In this document: piece after piece, positions 53,253 through 64,000 of the stretch
Layout of the letters: the number at the start of each line of letters is the position of its first letter
Position numbering within the stretch: position 1 is the stretch's first letter
NCBI GenBank assembly: GCA_973895155.1
Contig: OZ316892.1
Coordinates: 14,012,001 to 14,076,000 of the forward strand
Direction: 5' to 3'
Source: Marsupella aquatica
Lineage: Eukaryota > Marchantiophyta
Length of the DNA stretch: 64,000 bases
The notes under the pieces: generated by a model
Databases searched by the model: none
Seen by the model: the letters and a program-made list of their open reading frames with translations, nothing else
What the model was told of the DNA's origin: nothing
Position numbers and translations under genes: made by a program

Positions 53253-56200
53253 AGGTAGGTATTTCATGCAGAGACGTTACGGTCCAGTCACGAAGGACAA
53301 GATCTCGAGGTCAATCTTATTTGTCGTGAGCCTGAATTACCGCCAACTGGACGTCGCCGAAGTCTTCGGCCGATCATTAGGTTAACCTAACCTATCTGGC
53401 AGACTATCAAGCTTTCGTTGTTGGTTCGGATGAAGTTGGTTGCCGAGCTGAATTGTGGTCACCAGCTGCATGAGTCGGTCCCCTCAATGGACCTGAGTAA
53501 CCACTGTGGAAAATGCAGAAGGCAGATAAAATGAGGCGTTCTCTAACGAATTCTTCCTAAAGTTTCTCTCAGTTGTTTGCTCTGTTGCGGACAGTTTTTT
53601 AACAATCAGCCAAACGCAGGAACTATCTGGAGAAGAAAGCTCGTACTAGGAGCCCTTGCCGTATAATATTGCTACGGAAAGTACTGGAGATCATGGCCCC
53701 CGAAGCTGATTTTGCAGTCTACAGTGGGAGGGCGGGAGCTGATACATTCGATGCCTTCAAAGGGAAAATGAGAATTTAACTAGGACGAACAGTCTGTCAA
53801 GTACTTGCCTCATGAAAATGTTCAGCCTCTGAGCCGAAAGACTGGCTGGAATTCTGTGCAGAAGTAGAAGAGCAGAAATAGAAGTAGAAGAATGGAGAAA
53901 AAAAAAAACTGATCACGGCCCAATGGAGGAGCAAACCTGTCCAACCGTGTGTGCAATGCAGGTATGTGCAGGTTGAAACAGATTCACTAGAACTTGCGAC
54001 ACGAGAACTCATGGCCATCGACCTTGGAGATGATGCAATCACCTGCAAGGAAATTTTCAAGATACTCGGAACGCTCCAGAACCCAACGCGAACAGTGGAT
54101 GTCGAACGACGTCTTTGCTCAAACCTCTTTACCTGGATGTTGCCAGGAGACGCCCTTCATGTTTTGAGAATGTCGATAGGTGTCATGGAGTAGCTGTCAT
54201 GGTGTCAGTCTAAAACATTATTTCAAGTTATCAACATGCTGCTCCCAAAATCTATGCAGATACATTTTATTAAATAATCGCAGACATATACCAAAGTCGT
54301 GCGAAATCAGTGATCTCAAAGCAGGCAGAACACTGTCCTGGTTCAACGTCCATGGAACTCGTGGAACATTTTATAGAGAGCAGAAGAGTTTGTTTCCGAC
54401 TAAATTGTACAGAGCCTCATCTTGGAGTTCTGAAAGAGAAATATCTCTTAATGTGTCTCATTTTTCAATCGGTGATTAAAGTTTTGCTGGATAGCTATCA
54501 ATTTTACCAGTGTGCATGCATCTGGGTTCTTTACTGCAGCGTTGTCTATCGACCATTTACTTCCATTGCTCAGCTTGTCCCAGCCCAGTGGATTCAAGTG
54601 GAAAGTAACTGCCTGGCATTTAACTCGAATTCCCCTAAACTTGGTACTTTGATCCTTCTCTACGTGGAAACTCTTAATCCTAATGCTGTGAGGCACTTTG
54701 AAGGCTTTTCTCCTCTCCCACGGTGACGGTGTTGCTAACCATCTCGTCATTTTTCACGTCAAGAACAGTGTTGCCCGTCAGGTGTGTTTTCAGTCTGAGG
54801 GACCAGCAGGTAAGCATAGGTGTGGCCACCTGACATTACAGTCGCGTAACTTTCAGTATGCTAACGACAATGAATCGTGGGGTTATCCTAATGATATCAG
54901 ACATGTGAATTGCCATCTTGACTACTGAGCTGTTACTGGTAGTAAGCCATTTTAGCGACGCTCGCGGATGGACATTGTCTGTGAGTTTTAACCAGATGTA
55001 ATGAGTGTGGGCTTATGTAAAGAAACTCCAATAAAGCTTCAGATTTTTCAAGGATGAAACTAGATTATGCCAAAGCTCTGAATTGTAGTGTCTACAGTGA
55101 TCGTCAGGGTATGTAGTTTGTATATAATACAATTTCTCCTTAGTTTCATTCCTCTTCTGTAGTTCCCTATCACTTACGGATATCGGGTTCTCTGGCACAG
55201 CATAGTGAAAGTCATCGCGCAACAATTAGCTTGTTTTGACATTTGCGTGTTCTCCGGAGGCGACTTAAGCAGCTGTAGAGTACTGTGATGACTGTAGACA
55301 GGGAAAATTTGGGGACGTTAATTGAATTTGAGGCCGTCAAGAAACATATTGAATTCTAGTCTGAGAACTTTGGGCTCTGCGCTTTTGTCCAGTGTACTGA
55401 GAAGTTGAGGTGCAACTTATTAGAAAAGCATTTTGGGCGAGTGTTCCGAGAACGCATTCGTATTTAAACAAGTTAAGATTACAAGCATTCGTGTTACGTG
55501 TTCTTAATTAGTTTGGAATTTGTCAACCTTGCTTTCTCTTAAAAATCGGGGGTGGTAATAGTGCGAGTGAGAGAGAGAGTAAATCTCTTGACGATAAAAA
55601 AGTGGGCTTTGTTCTTTTCAGGCTCGCAGGATTTATGTCGCGGGTCCTTCACTATTATTTTATTTTTTGAGTATTTTACAGGATGGATCTTCGCTTTGGT
55701 CTAGTCGCATGAGCTCTCTCTGATTGTTACGATTTCTAAGAGCTCCTAGACATATACGATTTCTACGTGAGACACGTTCTACCAATGCAACTGCCATTCT
55801 CACTTGAGAGACTAGAAAGGTTTAAAAAGTTCCCAAGTTCAGACTTCGATGAAAACCGGTATTCAGATTGAGTCAAGGAAAGAGTTTTAGAATGATTAAT
55901 AGACACACTGAACCTGCATAAAATCAATCTAATTCCTCGGTACCATTCCAAAACATTCAGAAACGAGTGTGCGAATACAATCAAGTTCTACTAGTGGTTA
56001 CAGGCGGACTTAAACTTCGAATTTTGCCTTTCGTAAGTACAATTCCAACGAATAGGTGTTCTATTTTTTTGCGCACTTTCTCACATCTCCTATTATAAGT
56101 ACGTACGTTTTCTTTTCTCAGCCTTTCAATAGACAAATGCGCTTTATTAAAAAGAACTTCTACTCAAAGCGTTTCGTAACATCCGTTTTCCTGTTCATTT

Positions 56201-56381
56201 AGCAGTTTGATTAAAACACCACCGTATACCGCAAGACACCTAATCCTAACCGTATGTACAAGTTGCTCATTTCCACACTAAGTACCCACATAATACACTT
56301 TGTTTGCTTTCTGTGAAGCGCCAGAAGACGGCAGTCCTCCCAATCAGCCGAATTGTACAGACGCGTTCTAGAGCACCCTCT
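53253..56381. other. TPS 3' flank and TPS-BI-1 intergenic region
   Basis: A donor-like AAG|GTAGGT lies right after the TPS stop, so the 3' UTR may be spliced. One frame (53951-54193) is listed separately. The rest has no coding support, and 55.0-56.3 kb is AT-rich and featureless. Confidence 0.4.
53951..54193 (+). other. Small protein-like open frame downstream of TPS
   Basis: 80 codons beginning MQCRYVQVETDSLELATREL and preceded by an acceptor-like TGCAATGCAG. Composition is protein-like (DLGDDAITCKEIFKILGTLQ) but no family is recognised. It could be a downstream exon of the TPS transcription unit, a 3' UTR segment or a small independent gene. Confidence 0.2.
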
Positions 56382-57986
56382 CTAGGAGCTGCTTCTTTTC
56401 TTTCGCTCCTCCTTAGTTTTTTGATTCTTTGACTGCAAGAACATCCATGAGCCAAGTTTCATTGCCAAGCTTTTAAACAATGCAGAATTCGGAATCCTTT
56501 TTTCACGTTCATCTCTTCTCAGACATGAACGAAATAGCTGTACCAAGATAGCAGCCGAAGACACAAAGAGGACAGTATTGACTCACCAGAATGATGAGAA
56601 CCCGGACAAAAATCGATACGAAATCCATGAACAGATCCAACGAATGCTTGATGTAGTCCTCGTCACCCTTGTCAGCCCTTTCAATGATAAGTTGTGTATC
56701 AAAGAGTACGTAGCCAACGAAGAGTAGAAGGCCTCCGTACAACTGCAAGATGCCATTCATATAAACATCAGAAACGCCTCCTTTGTGGAACGATGTCACT
56801 TCCGAATACAGCTCCTTGAACATTTCGAGCACAGATTGCAAAGACCAACGAGTACAGGTACACCATTCGCGGAACGTATGGATTTACCTCCTAAACAGCA
56901 CGGTAAGGTATTCTAACAGAACTTGCAGAAAAAACTTACCTCGACGTTGAACATTGCTGAAGACCCACCAAAGATATAAGAACCAAACCGTAACATGAGC
57001 ATTGTGCTCACGAGCGACGACAAGATTCCACCAAGGAACAAGTATTCACGACGCTTGGAGAGGACGGCAGCTCCCGAGAAGCTGGCAAAGATCGCCACCG
57101 TTCCCAAAAGACCTGTGAGTGCAATGCTTGGGTCTTGGTTAATGACGTATTCAACCAAAGTCCCAATCGAGGCCCCCTCCAAGAAGGCTGCACCCATCAG
57201 TAATTTATACCTCTTTCCCTGCAAGAAAGAATTAAAACAACACAATCCAAAGCAGTGAGTACAAAGCTTCGAGTCAAGGGATCAATAAACTAAAAATATA
57301 TTTGGTCCGGCAGTGTCAAGTGCACATTATCGCTAGAGAATCGCCCACTGCAGAAAAAGATTTCTGGGGCTATCCACAGGGTGGAAAGGACACGAAAAAC
57401 TTACCTCCTCATACGGAGGTGTCGCCAGTAGCCACATCGTGGCCCCGAGGAACCCCATAGTCGTCAAGAGCCCTCCGATATGTGTCAGGATGTGCACATA
57501 TACGCCCACAGCAGCAACCAAAAGCGCCACACACACAGTGGTATACACCTGCAACAAGTCGACCGAAGGCAGACAAAGGTAAGCAAACCACTACTTGGGC
57601 ATGAAAATATAGGCTGAAGGAACTTCAAGACCCATCACCGACACGGCGAGGAATAGACAAGGGCGCCGGCCGATGATACGGAACTCGGACGTGAAATCAA
57701 GGAACCCGTACACAACACAAGAAACCCCTCCCAAACCAAAGAAATAAACACAGCATTCTTGCCAAGATTTTCCATAGCCGGCCAACCCTGTGCCGTTCTG
57801 ACGCGTTCGATAATATGCTCTTTCCTTCACTCCCTGAGCAACGACCTTTAAACGACGGAGTTCTAGTGTAGAGCGTACCTTGCGCAGATGGAGCTGCACT
57901 CGAGTATTCAGATGGTTGAAATTCAGCAAGGAGTCGACATTCCAGGATTTCGACCGGCTCTCGAAGAACCCCGCAGCGGCATCCAT
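56382..57986 (-). CDS. BI-1: Bax inhibitor-1 (BI-1)
   Basis: Exons 57986-57879, 57548-57405, 57218-56940, 56742-56587 and 56432-56382; all joins are in phase 0 with GT-AG borders, giving 245 residues against 247 in Arabidopsis BI-1. BI-1 is an ER membrane protein of the TMBIM family that suppresses stress-induced cell death and influences ER calcium. [20 protein letters not shown] matches the plant N-terminus. Hydrophobic segments follow in exons 2-4, including [40 protein letters not shown] and [20 protein letters not shown]. The conserved [14 protein letters not shown] is in exon 4. The tiny last exon encodes the basic tail [15 protein letters not shown], equivalent to the charged C-terminus needed for function and calmodulin binding in Arabidopsis. 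An in-frame methionine further upstream is ignored because the start used aligns with family N-termini. Confidence 0.95.
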
Positions 57987-58320
57987 GGCTGCCTCCGAAC
58001 TACTCACAAATTGGACTGAATAACCTTCCTGCACGCGCACAGTTACACCACCGCTGCGTTCCAATTCAACGAAGCGAAGATAAGATGAGCAAGCTATAAC
58101 CCACAACAAAACTTTCTGCGCACCCGCTCAAACCTCAGGAATGATCTACGCCTTCTCTTTGCTAAATCCCTGCCTTGCCTTGCCTTCTTATGGCAGCGAG
58201 GAAGCAGATCGACGCCGAACTCAATCCACAAAACAATACCCGACTCCAAGCCAGCCAGTGCCTCTTTGCAAGGGGAAAGGCAGCGGTGCAGCGACGATTG
58301 ACCCGCAAGCCACGCGACAC

Positions 58321-58330
58321 ATTATATAGT
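58321..58330 (-). promoter_or_regulatory. Candidate TATA box for BI-1
   Basis: On the minus strand ACTATATAAT, about 335 bp upstream of the BI-1 ATG. A start site some 30 bp downstream would give a 5' leader of about 300 nt. The region also holds a CACCACCACC-like tract. Position only; no experimental support. Confidence 0.35.
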
Positions 58331-58389
58331 GAAAACGCAAGACTGACCAGTGACCAGCAATCCAATCGAAACACTCACCGTGACACACC

Positions 58390-61300
58390 ACCACCACCAA
58401 ACCAAACCAAACCACACCACACCCAAAACCGAACCAAAACGTTCCAGACCTTTCGAAAGGGAAGCACGCTCCCGCACAAAGCTAGCAAAATCACTGCTGT
58501 GGAAGGATCTGGATCGATCGCTCTCTTCTTCTACTCCTCCTTCGTCTCGCAAACACTCCACAGAGAACCACGGCCGCGAATCACAAGTAGAGGGCAGTCC
58601 TCACCATAGCAACTGGATAGATTAGCGTTGCGGCAAAGCGAAGCAAAGGGAAGGAAATGGAAAATGGAAAATGGAAATGAGAGGAAGCGGAGCGAACGGA
58701 AGGAACGAGGAGATTATGGGGATGGGTTCGGAACGAGGAGATCGTTTCCTTTTCCTTGGATTTCTCGTTTCCTTGTGTGCGATCATTTTCGCGGAAGGTG
58801 AGGATCGGAAGCGAATTCTGTGTCATGTTTCTCGACTGCTCGAGACTTTTCTCGGGGTCGGACTGTAGCGATGGGATTGGTAGGGGCGAGGGAAGGGGGC
58901 TGGGAAGGGTCCGGGACGACTCACGTGGCGATCTCTCACTTGCCGGAACGCGTCACCAAGTCGAGGGTCGGGACAGACGGGGCAGGGCAGGGCAGGGCAG
59001 GGCAGGGAGGGCAGAGGTGTGCTTTGGTTTAATCTCGTATTCTGAACTCTTGTTGGCCCTTGGCCTCCTCCTGCCTTCCGCGTCATTTCGACCACCATGT
59101 ATTTTCAATGTTACTATAAAAGTGGTAATTGAAGCCTAGGTCTAGAGTGAAACTTCTAGACCACCATGTATTTTCAATCTTACTATAAAAGTGGTAACTG
59201 AAGCCTAGGTCCTAGTCTAGAAAGGTTAGTGGCAGCTGAACCCTATTCTTAAGGGCCTAGGTCTAGAGTGAAACTTCTAGACCATAATTCATGTAAAAAA
59301 AAAGTTACTGGTGTGTAACTTTTTTACTAGGTATTATCATTTCCATAACCCTATGCCCAGAAAATCTTACCCGGTGATTTTTTTCCGTGCAGGTATGACA
59401 TATGATAATGATTGTTTGGGCTAGGGTTCTAGTCTGTTCCCACAAAGCTCAGCTGACGGTAAGCATTTCTTCACTTTCTGGTCATAGGGTTAGACTAGTA
59501 ACCCCAGACCAAACCATCATTATCCTATATGTAACTCCTGATAGAGACAAAACTGATAATGAGGTTCAATAACATCAAAAGTTTAAATGAGTATGGACAA
59601 AAGTGACATTGACTCTAAATAAGGATAAAACTGAAATGATGGTGGACACAAAACAAGAATGAGGTAAAGACTTACCAAATTGGAGTTTAAATTGGAGTTT
59701 CGACCGCCAGGTATCTTCCATGATAGCTTAATTTTAGATAGAGTCCTGGAAGATTGAAGTATAAATTGGAGTATAGTAAACCCCTCATTGTTTTGTGCTT
59801 CTATAAGAAAAGCTATGACGTGTTGCTTCAATAGAGTCCTCGGAGAAGTTTAGGTTAGATTATTGTAAACCCCTCATGAATTGTTTGCTTTGTATGTCTG
59901 TAGAAGGGTATGAGGCATTGATTCCCACATGAACCACTTAACCCTTTTTGGCCATCTGGCCTGGGAGTTTAAATGAGAATAAACTTCAGGTAAGGTGCAA
60001 GTGGCAGAGGGGCAGTTTTGCAAGTAAATGTGAGGTGGATGCTTCAAATATGCACTTGGAGCTTATGCTTGGTAACTCATTCCCACTCGGGGGTAATGGG
60101 CAGGGGTAATGGGCTGTAACCCCCTTGGGCTCACCTCCCTTGGGGATTACATCCCATTGCCCCCTCTTGGGGATGGGTTACCCTACACATCACCGCCCTC
60201 CAATAAACCTCAATACCCTTGACCAATGGGGGTGAGGGATTGGGGCAGCCAAGCAGAAGAAGTGGAGCGGGTTGGGGCGGCACCAAAGCAAGAGGGAAGG
60301 TGACTAGCATGGTCAGCCTGAAAAGGGGAATCTTAATTCTATTGAATAGGAAGGGACCGATTGTAGGTTTCTAGGAGTAGCACTGGAGTGGTGTGTGGTA
60401 CTGAAATACACTAACTTATGCACCCACTGCAATATCCTGGAATTGTAGATAAGTACCTGGGGTGATTCCAATCATCTTTTGGAGAATCTCTTGTGATTTG
60501 CTGATTTGATCGTAAGCCATTTATTGTCCTTTCCTACATACCATGGAATAACCAATTTGACTATGACATGATGGTTGTTCCTACCAAACTGAATCTGCAA
60601 CGTCATTTGGGGGCCTTGTGAGAAATGATATGGTTGGCACAGGATCATGAAGATGAGCCCATGGGTAAGAGGACATGCAAGAATTAATAAATACATTACT
60701 TCATGTATAAGGGAAAGTTCAACATTTCTTATTAAACCACACCTGCCCATATAAAAGCCCCATTCCCTGCTTATCTAGTGCTCATTACTGCGAATACTGT
60801 AATTAAAATAAAAGGTGGAGCACTCACCACAAAAGGTAGACCCTGCTTGTCTAGTACTCATTCCTGTGAACAGTGGAATTAACATAAAGGTGGGAGCACT
60901 CACCACAAAAGGTATACCTCAAAGCCCTTTCCAAGTAAAACTGAACCTGTGCACTGCATAGGTGCAGTTTAAGAGGTGACAACAGGGTAGGCACGATCGA
61001 CAGTACACAGAGAGGCAGACCTGAAGTCCCGAGTTACTCTTTATGAGCAAGAATATCTCAAAGAAGATGTATGTGCGGTACAAGACCTTTTTTTCAACTC
61101 TTGATAAGGTGGAATCCAGTGTCTTCATGTCTTTAGCTAGATAAGTAAATACTCTGAATGGAATGGGTACACGTTTCTTTCCATACTTCTTGGTATGGTC
61201 CATCCCCGTAGCTTCATGTCTTTAGCTAGATGGATAATAGCAGTGCATAGAAGTGTGTCATTGACTCTAGTGATATCACCAAACATGGCATTGCTGTGGT

Positions 61301-61963
61301 GTGTTAGAATTCGCAGTCAGGACTTCGCGATTAGAATGTTGGATGACAGTCTAAACTTGCTTAGATCTATCTCCAACCTGCTGTAGATATTGATAAGGGT
61401 CTCCCCCAAAGTGGGGCGCGTAATGACATTTTCAAAATGCAAAGGGAGCCCTGATCGCCAGGGAGTTGCTGCAACGGGGATGCTTCAGGTAGCAAGGTTC
61501 GCTTGGTTAGCGACAATTAAAGTTTCCGTCTGAGGAAATTTCTTAGTAGCACTTGTTCAAGAACAGGTCAGCTATAACAGCAATTATAATAGTTTCCTAA
61601 ACTTAAGCACCGTCCCTCGTTGCTGGAGTATCCACCCGTGGTGCCTCTGCCAGTATCCACTGCCAGCCTTAACACCATTTTGAGAGTGAGCTTGATCGTG
61701 AGCTTGATCCACCATAATGTTCCAAGCAGAAGCGTGATTGACAATTCAAGTAGCCCTACGGAATTCAAAATTGTAAAGTGTAATGGACAGAGCTCATAAA
61801 GGAGCATCACATATTACAAGCGAAAACACAGTAAGCATTCAGAAGTTCTGTCAAATTTAACTACTTGTGATCTCATTTCAAATCTTTCCGAAAGGGTTAG
61901 GGTAGCTTGAAAGCAATCCCACAAGAGAATTTGACTCGCTCCTTGTAAACAGACAACTATAAA
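58390..61963. other. BI-1 to mTERF intergenic region
   Basis: No gene is supported. It holds a pentanucleotide run (GGGCA, about five units) at 58980-59005, the 59.1-59.3 kb duplication with two palindrome copies, and a 74-bp tandem duplication at about 60768-60912 (GGAGCACTCACCACAAAAGG). The minus frame at 60919-61203 begins MDHTKKYGKKRVPIPFRV and looks mildly protein-like; flanking frames are broken, so it may be a gene relic. Confidence 0.45.
59094..59280. repeat. Partial tandem duplication with two dispersed-palindrome copies
   Basis: A unit of about 64 bp starting CCATGTATTTTCAAT occurs at about 59094 and 59163. Palindromes CTAGAGTGAAACTTCTAG lie at 59142-59159 and 59263-59280, each preceded by GCCTAGGT. 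Confidence 0.8.
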
Positions 61964-64000
61964 TCAGCTCTCAGCTGCCAATTTGTTCTCTTCGTCTGGT
62001 ACCTCATTCCTTGCACCTTGTCCTCGGATTCGCACCCTATCTCCCATGTCGGTTTCTTCGTCTGACTCATTACTTAAAACTTCTCCTTTGATTCGCACAC
62101 GACCCCCCATAATGACCAAGGGTTCTTCTGCTTCGTCTCCGTCGGGTCTCTCAACCATGTCCAGCTGTAACCTGTCTGCAAATTTCGCATCACTACAATT
62201 GAGGAACCAAGCCAAGCTACACTGAACATCCTTTCGTTCAATCTGTATATATCGGGGCCGGATCCGTTTCTCCAGGTTGTACGTGAAGTAAAATGGGTAG
62301 TCCACAAGCTCTGACACCGGCCTTTTCATGCTGGTCACAAAGAAGGACAGATGAGGCTTCAGCACCTCGTCAATGCTGAGGGCCAATATTTGTGGGCACT
62401 TCGTCACCATGACACCAAGATCTTCGACTGAAAATCCTTCTCTGCTGAGAAATGTTACCCTTGATTGTGCCAAGGCAATGTTGATTGCCAGAATTTGTGG
62501 CAATTTCTCCAGAACTCGACCAATATCTTCCCGTTTAACACCTGCGTACTTAACGAGCCAACCCATCTTTGTATCCAATCTGTGCTTTATGTCCAGTCCA
62601 AGAATATCTGCATACTGTATAACAACTCGCGAAAGATGCTCTTCCCTAACCCCCAGAGACCTTAGATCCTCAATTGCAGGCTTCATCTTATTGTCTAAAT
62701 CAAAACCTAAAATGAATGGCTTCACCTCCAAGACCTTTGCTAACACCTCCCTCGGTATGCCTAAGCCAAGCAAATATTCGACCTTAAGCTTAATATTGTT
62801 TCCTACTCTCATTCCTAAGATTTCAGGGTACTCAGTAATCATCGGGCCAATTTCTCTCATGTTCACTCCTAAACTAACAAGATAAGCTATCGACGTGCTC
62901 ATAGTTCCTTCAATCTTGAACCCTAAAATATCGGGGTACCTTGTTAGAACTCTACCAAGATTGAGTCGATCTATTCCTATACCCAATAAGAAGGTCACAA
63001 CAGGTTCCAGGTCCATATTCACACTGGAATTCAGAACCATAGGATATTTTCTAATGAGATCGGGTAAAAATCTAGCCTCCACGTTCAATTTTTCCAAGTA
63101 ACTCAGAACAGGAACTAGATTCTTCTTCACGCTGCAACCAAGCATGAGTGGATAGTCGTTTATATCTTTCGTACTGAGCCCGATCTTTTTCAAAAATATT
63201 ATCCTTTCTTCCATGACGGTCACAGAGGGCGGAAGGGTAACTGACTCGAGCTCTGCAGTCTCGATGCCTTCTGATTTCAAATATTTGAGCACAGCTTCAC
63301 GGGCCACAAACTCGTTCTCATAAATTTCTTCTCTTGGTGAAAGAGATGGTTGTTCAGCAGCGGATTGTTCTCCCAAAGCTCCAGCTCCTGACACCAAAGA
63401 ACCTTGGGACGAAGCTGCATCAGCAGAAACAGCTGAAAGCACAGACAACCAATGAAGTCAAATTCTATGCACCAAATCTGACTTTTGAGACGTGTATAAA
63501 GAATGTATAACAGATAAGGAGAAGGTTTAGGGTTTAGGGTTTATGAAACTGAGAGGAATTTCCAATTACAGTTAATTCTCCTGCTGGAATGAGGCAAAAG
63601 GCAAGGAAGAAATGAAAGCCCTGCGATTTTCATCATTTATTGATTCTATTGCTTTCCTTTACAATGGATGAGCTTCAGAGGCAGGGCACACCTGAGGCTT
63701 CTTCACTCTGGACGACATGGCCTTGATTTGGAGCTAGGGCTTGGAACCCCCTCGAGAAGTGCTCCGTATTCTCCGCCTGAACCCTAACTCTGCCGATACG
63801 AGTGAATCCACCGGCAGCTTCCAAAAAGGGCCCTTGAATGAGCACTTCTATAACACTAGATACGAACAATGGAAACCCACCTGAACTGGGAAACATGCGG
63901 GACCGGCACCGGACAGTCCTCGAACATCTGAAAGAGCACTGGCCGTAACCTCCAACCGAGACCCACACCTGGGCTGCAGCCGTCCGCCGCGCAGCAACGG
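61964..64000 (-). CDS. mTERF4: mTERF family protein, mTERF4/BSM/RUGOSA2-like, 5' end beyond the window
   Basis: The main exon 63432-61964 encodes about 489 residues. The first exon ends at 63881 (TCAG|GTGGGT) and joins in phase (G|CT for Ala); its frame stays open to the window edge with no early ATG, so the start lies outside. What is visible of exon 1 is rich in Arg, Ser and Ala, fitting an organelle transit peptide. mTERF proteins are arrays of helical repeats that bind nucleic acid; plant mTERF4 (BSM/RUGOSA2) acts in chloroplasts on group II intron splicing. Repeats visible include YPLMLGCSVKKNLVPVLSYL, YPDILGFKIEGTMSTSIAYL and YPEILGMRVG. The C-terminal CSLAWFLNCSDAKFADRLQL and acidic tail match the BSM-type subfamily rather than other mTERFs. 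The exon is intact. Confidence 0.92.
63525..63545. promoter_or_regulatory. Telobox-like motif in mTERF intron 1
   Basis: Plus strand GGTTTAGGGTTTAGGGTTTA in the first intron, about 100 bp from exon 2. Teloboxes (AAACCCTAA) are common in 5' regions of plant genes for translation and organelle biogenesis. A role here is inference. Confidence 0.4.

Noticed and set aside
60919-61203. Minus-strand frame MDHTKKYGKKRV... as a gene
   Set aside because: No recognised family, no splice sites that extend it, and adjacent frames are broken; at most a relic.

Overview
This is nuclear DNA of a land plant. The evidence is plant-type genes with spliceosomal introns (class I trehalose-6-phosphate synthase, organellar mTERF of the BSM/RUGOSA2 type, Bax inhibitor-1, beta-tubulin), plant-type telomeric units (CCCTAAA), a tiny LTR retroelement with an initiator-tRNA-Met primer site, and a Tourist-like MITE. 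The species cannot be named from sequence. The intron-free class I TPS and sparse genes hint at a bryophyte or other non-seed plant, but this is only a guess.

Layout. 1-4.2 kb is gene-poor repeat DNA ending in a tandem array of about 150-bp units (3196-3970). 4.4-24.1 kb looks like one large, decayed DNA-transposon locus with two divergent gene arms. The minus arm holds a multi-exon unknown gene (4.4-7.8 kb) and an RPA-like OB-fold protein (10.5-11.2 kb). The plus arm holds a CACTA/tnp2-like transposase (14.6-18.6 kb) and an acidic, coiled-coil protein running into a SNF2-RING helicase (19.3-24.1 kb). The arms are separated by 3 kb with repeated G-rich blocks and interstitial telomere-like runs. 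The exons carry in-frame stops and one-base slips, so this copy is probably dead. Terminal inverted repeats were not found, so its limits are unknown.

24.1-31.2 kb is intergenic and contains a complete 332-bp TRIM/SMART element (27348-27679) whose LTRs each contain a tRNA-like sequence. Conserved host genes follow: beta-tubulin (31242-33547, minus), a mitochondrial carrier (36423-39440, minus, with a probable GC-AG intron), a long gene-free stretch (39.5-48 kb) with a dispersed palindrome and a MITE, then TPS (50316-53252, plus), Bax inhibitor-1 (56382-57986, minus) and mTERF4/BSM-like (61964 to the window edge, minus).

The host genes act in separate processes: cytoskeleton, mitochondrial transport, trehalose-6-phosphate signalling, ER cell-death control and organellar RNA splicing. 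There is no operon-like logic among them. The genes of the 4-24 kb locus do suggest a joint role: a transposase, a chromatin remodeller and a single-strand-DNA-binding-like protein in one mobile unit.
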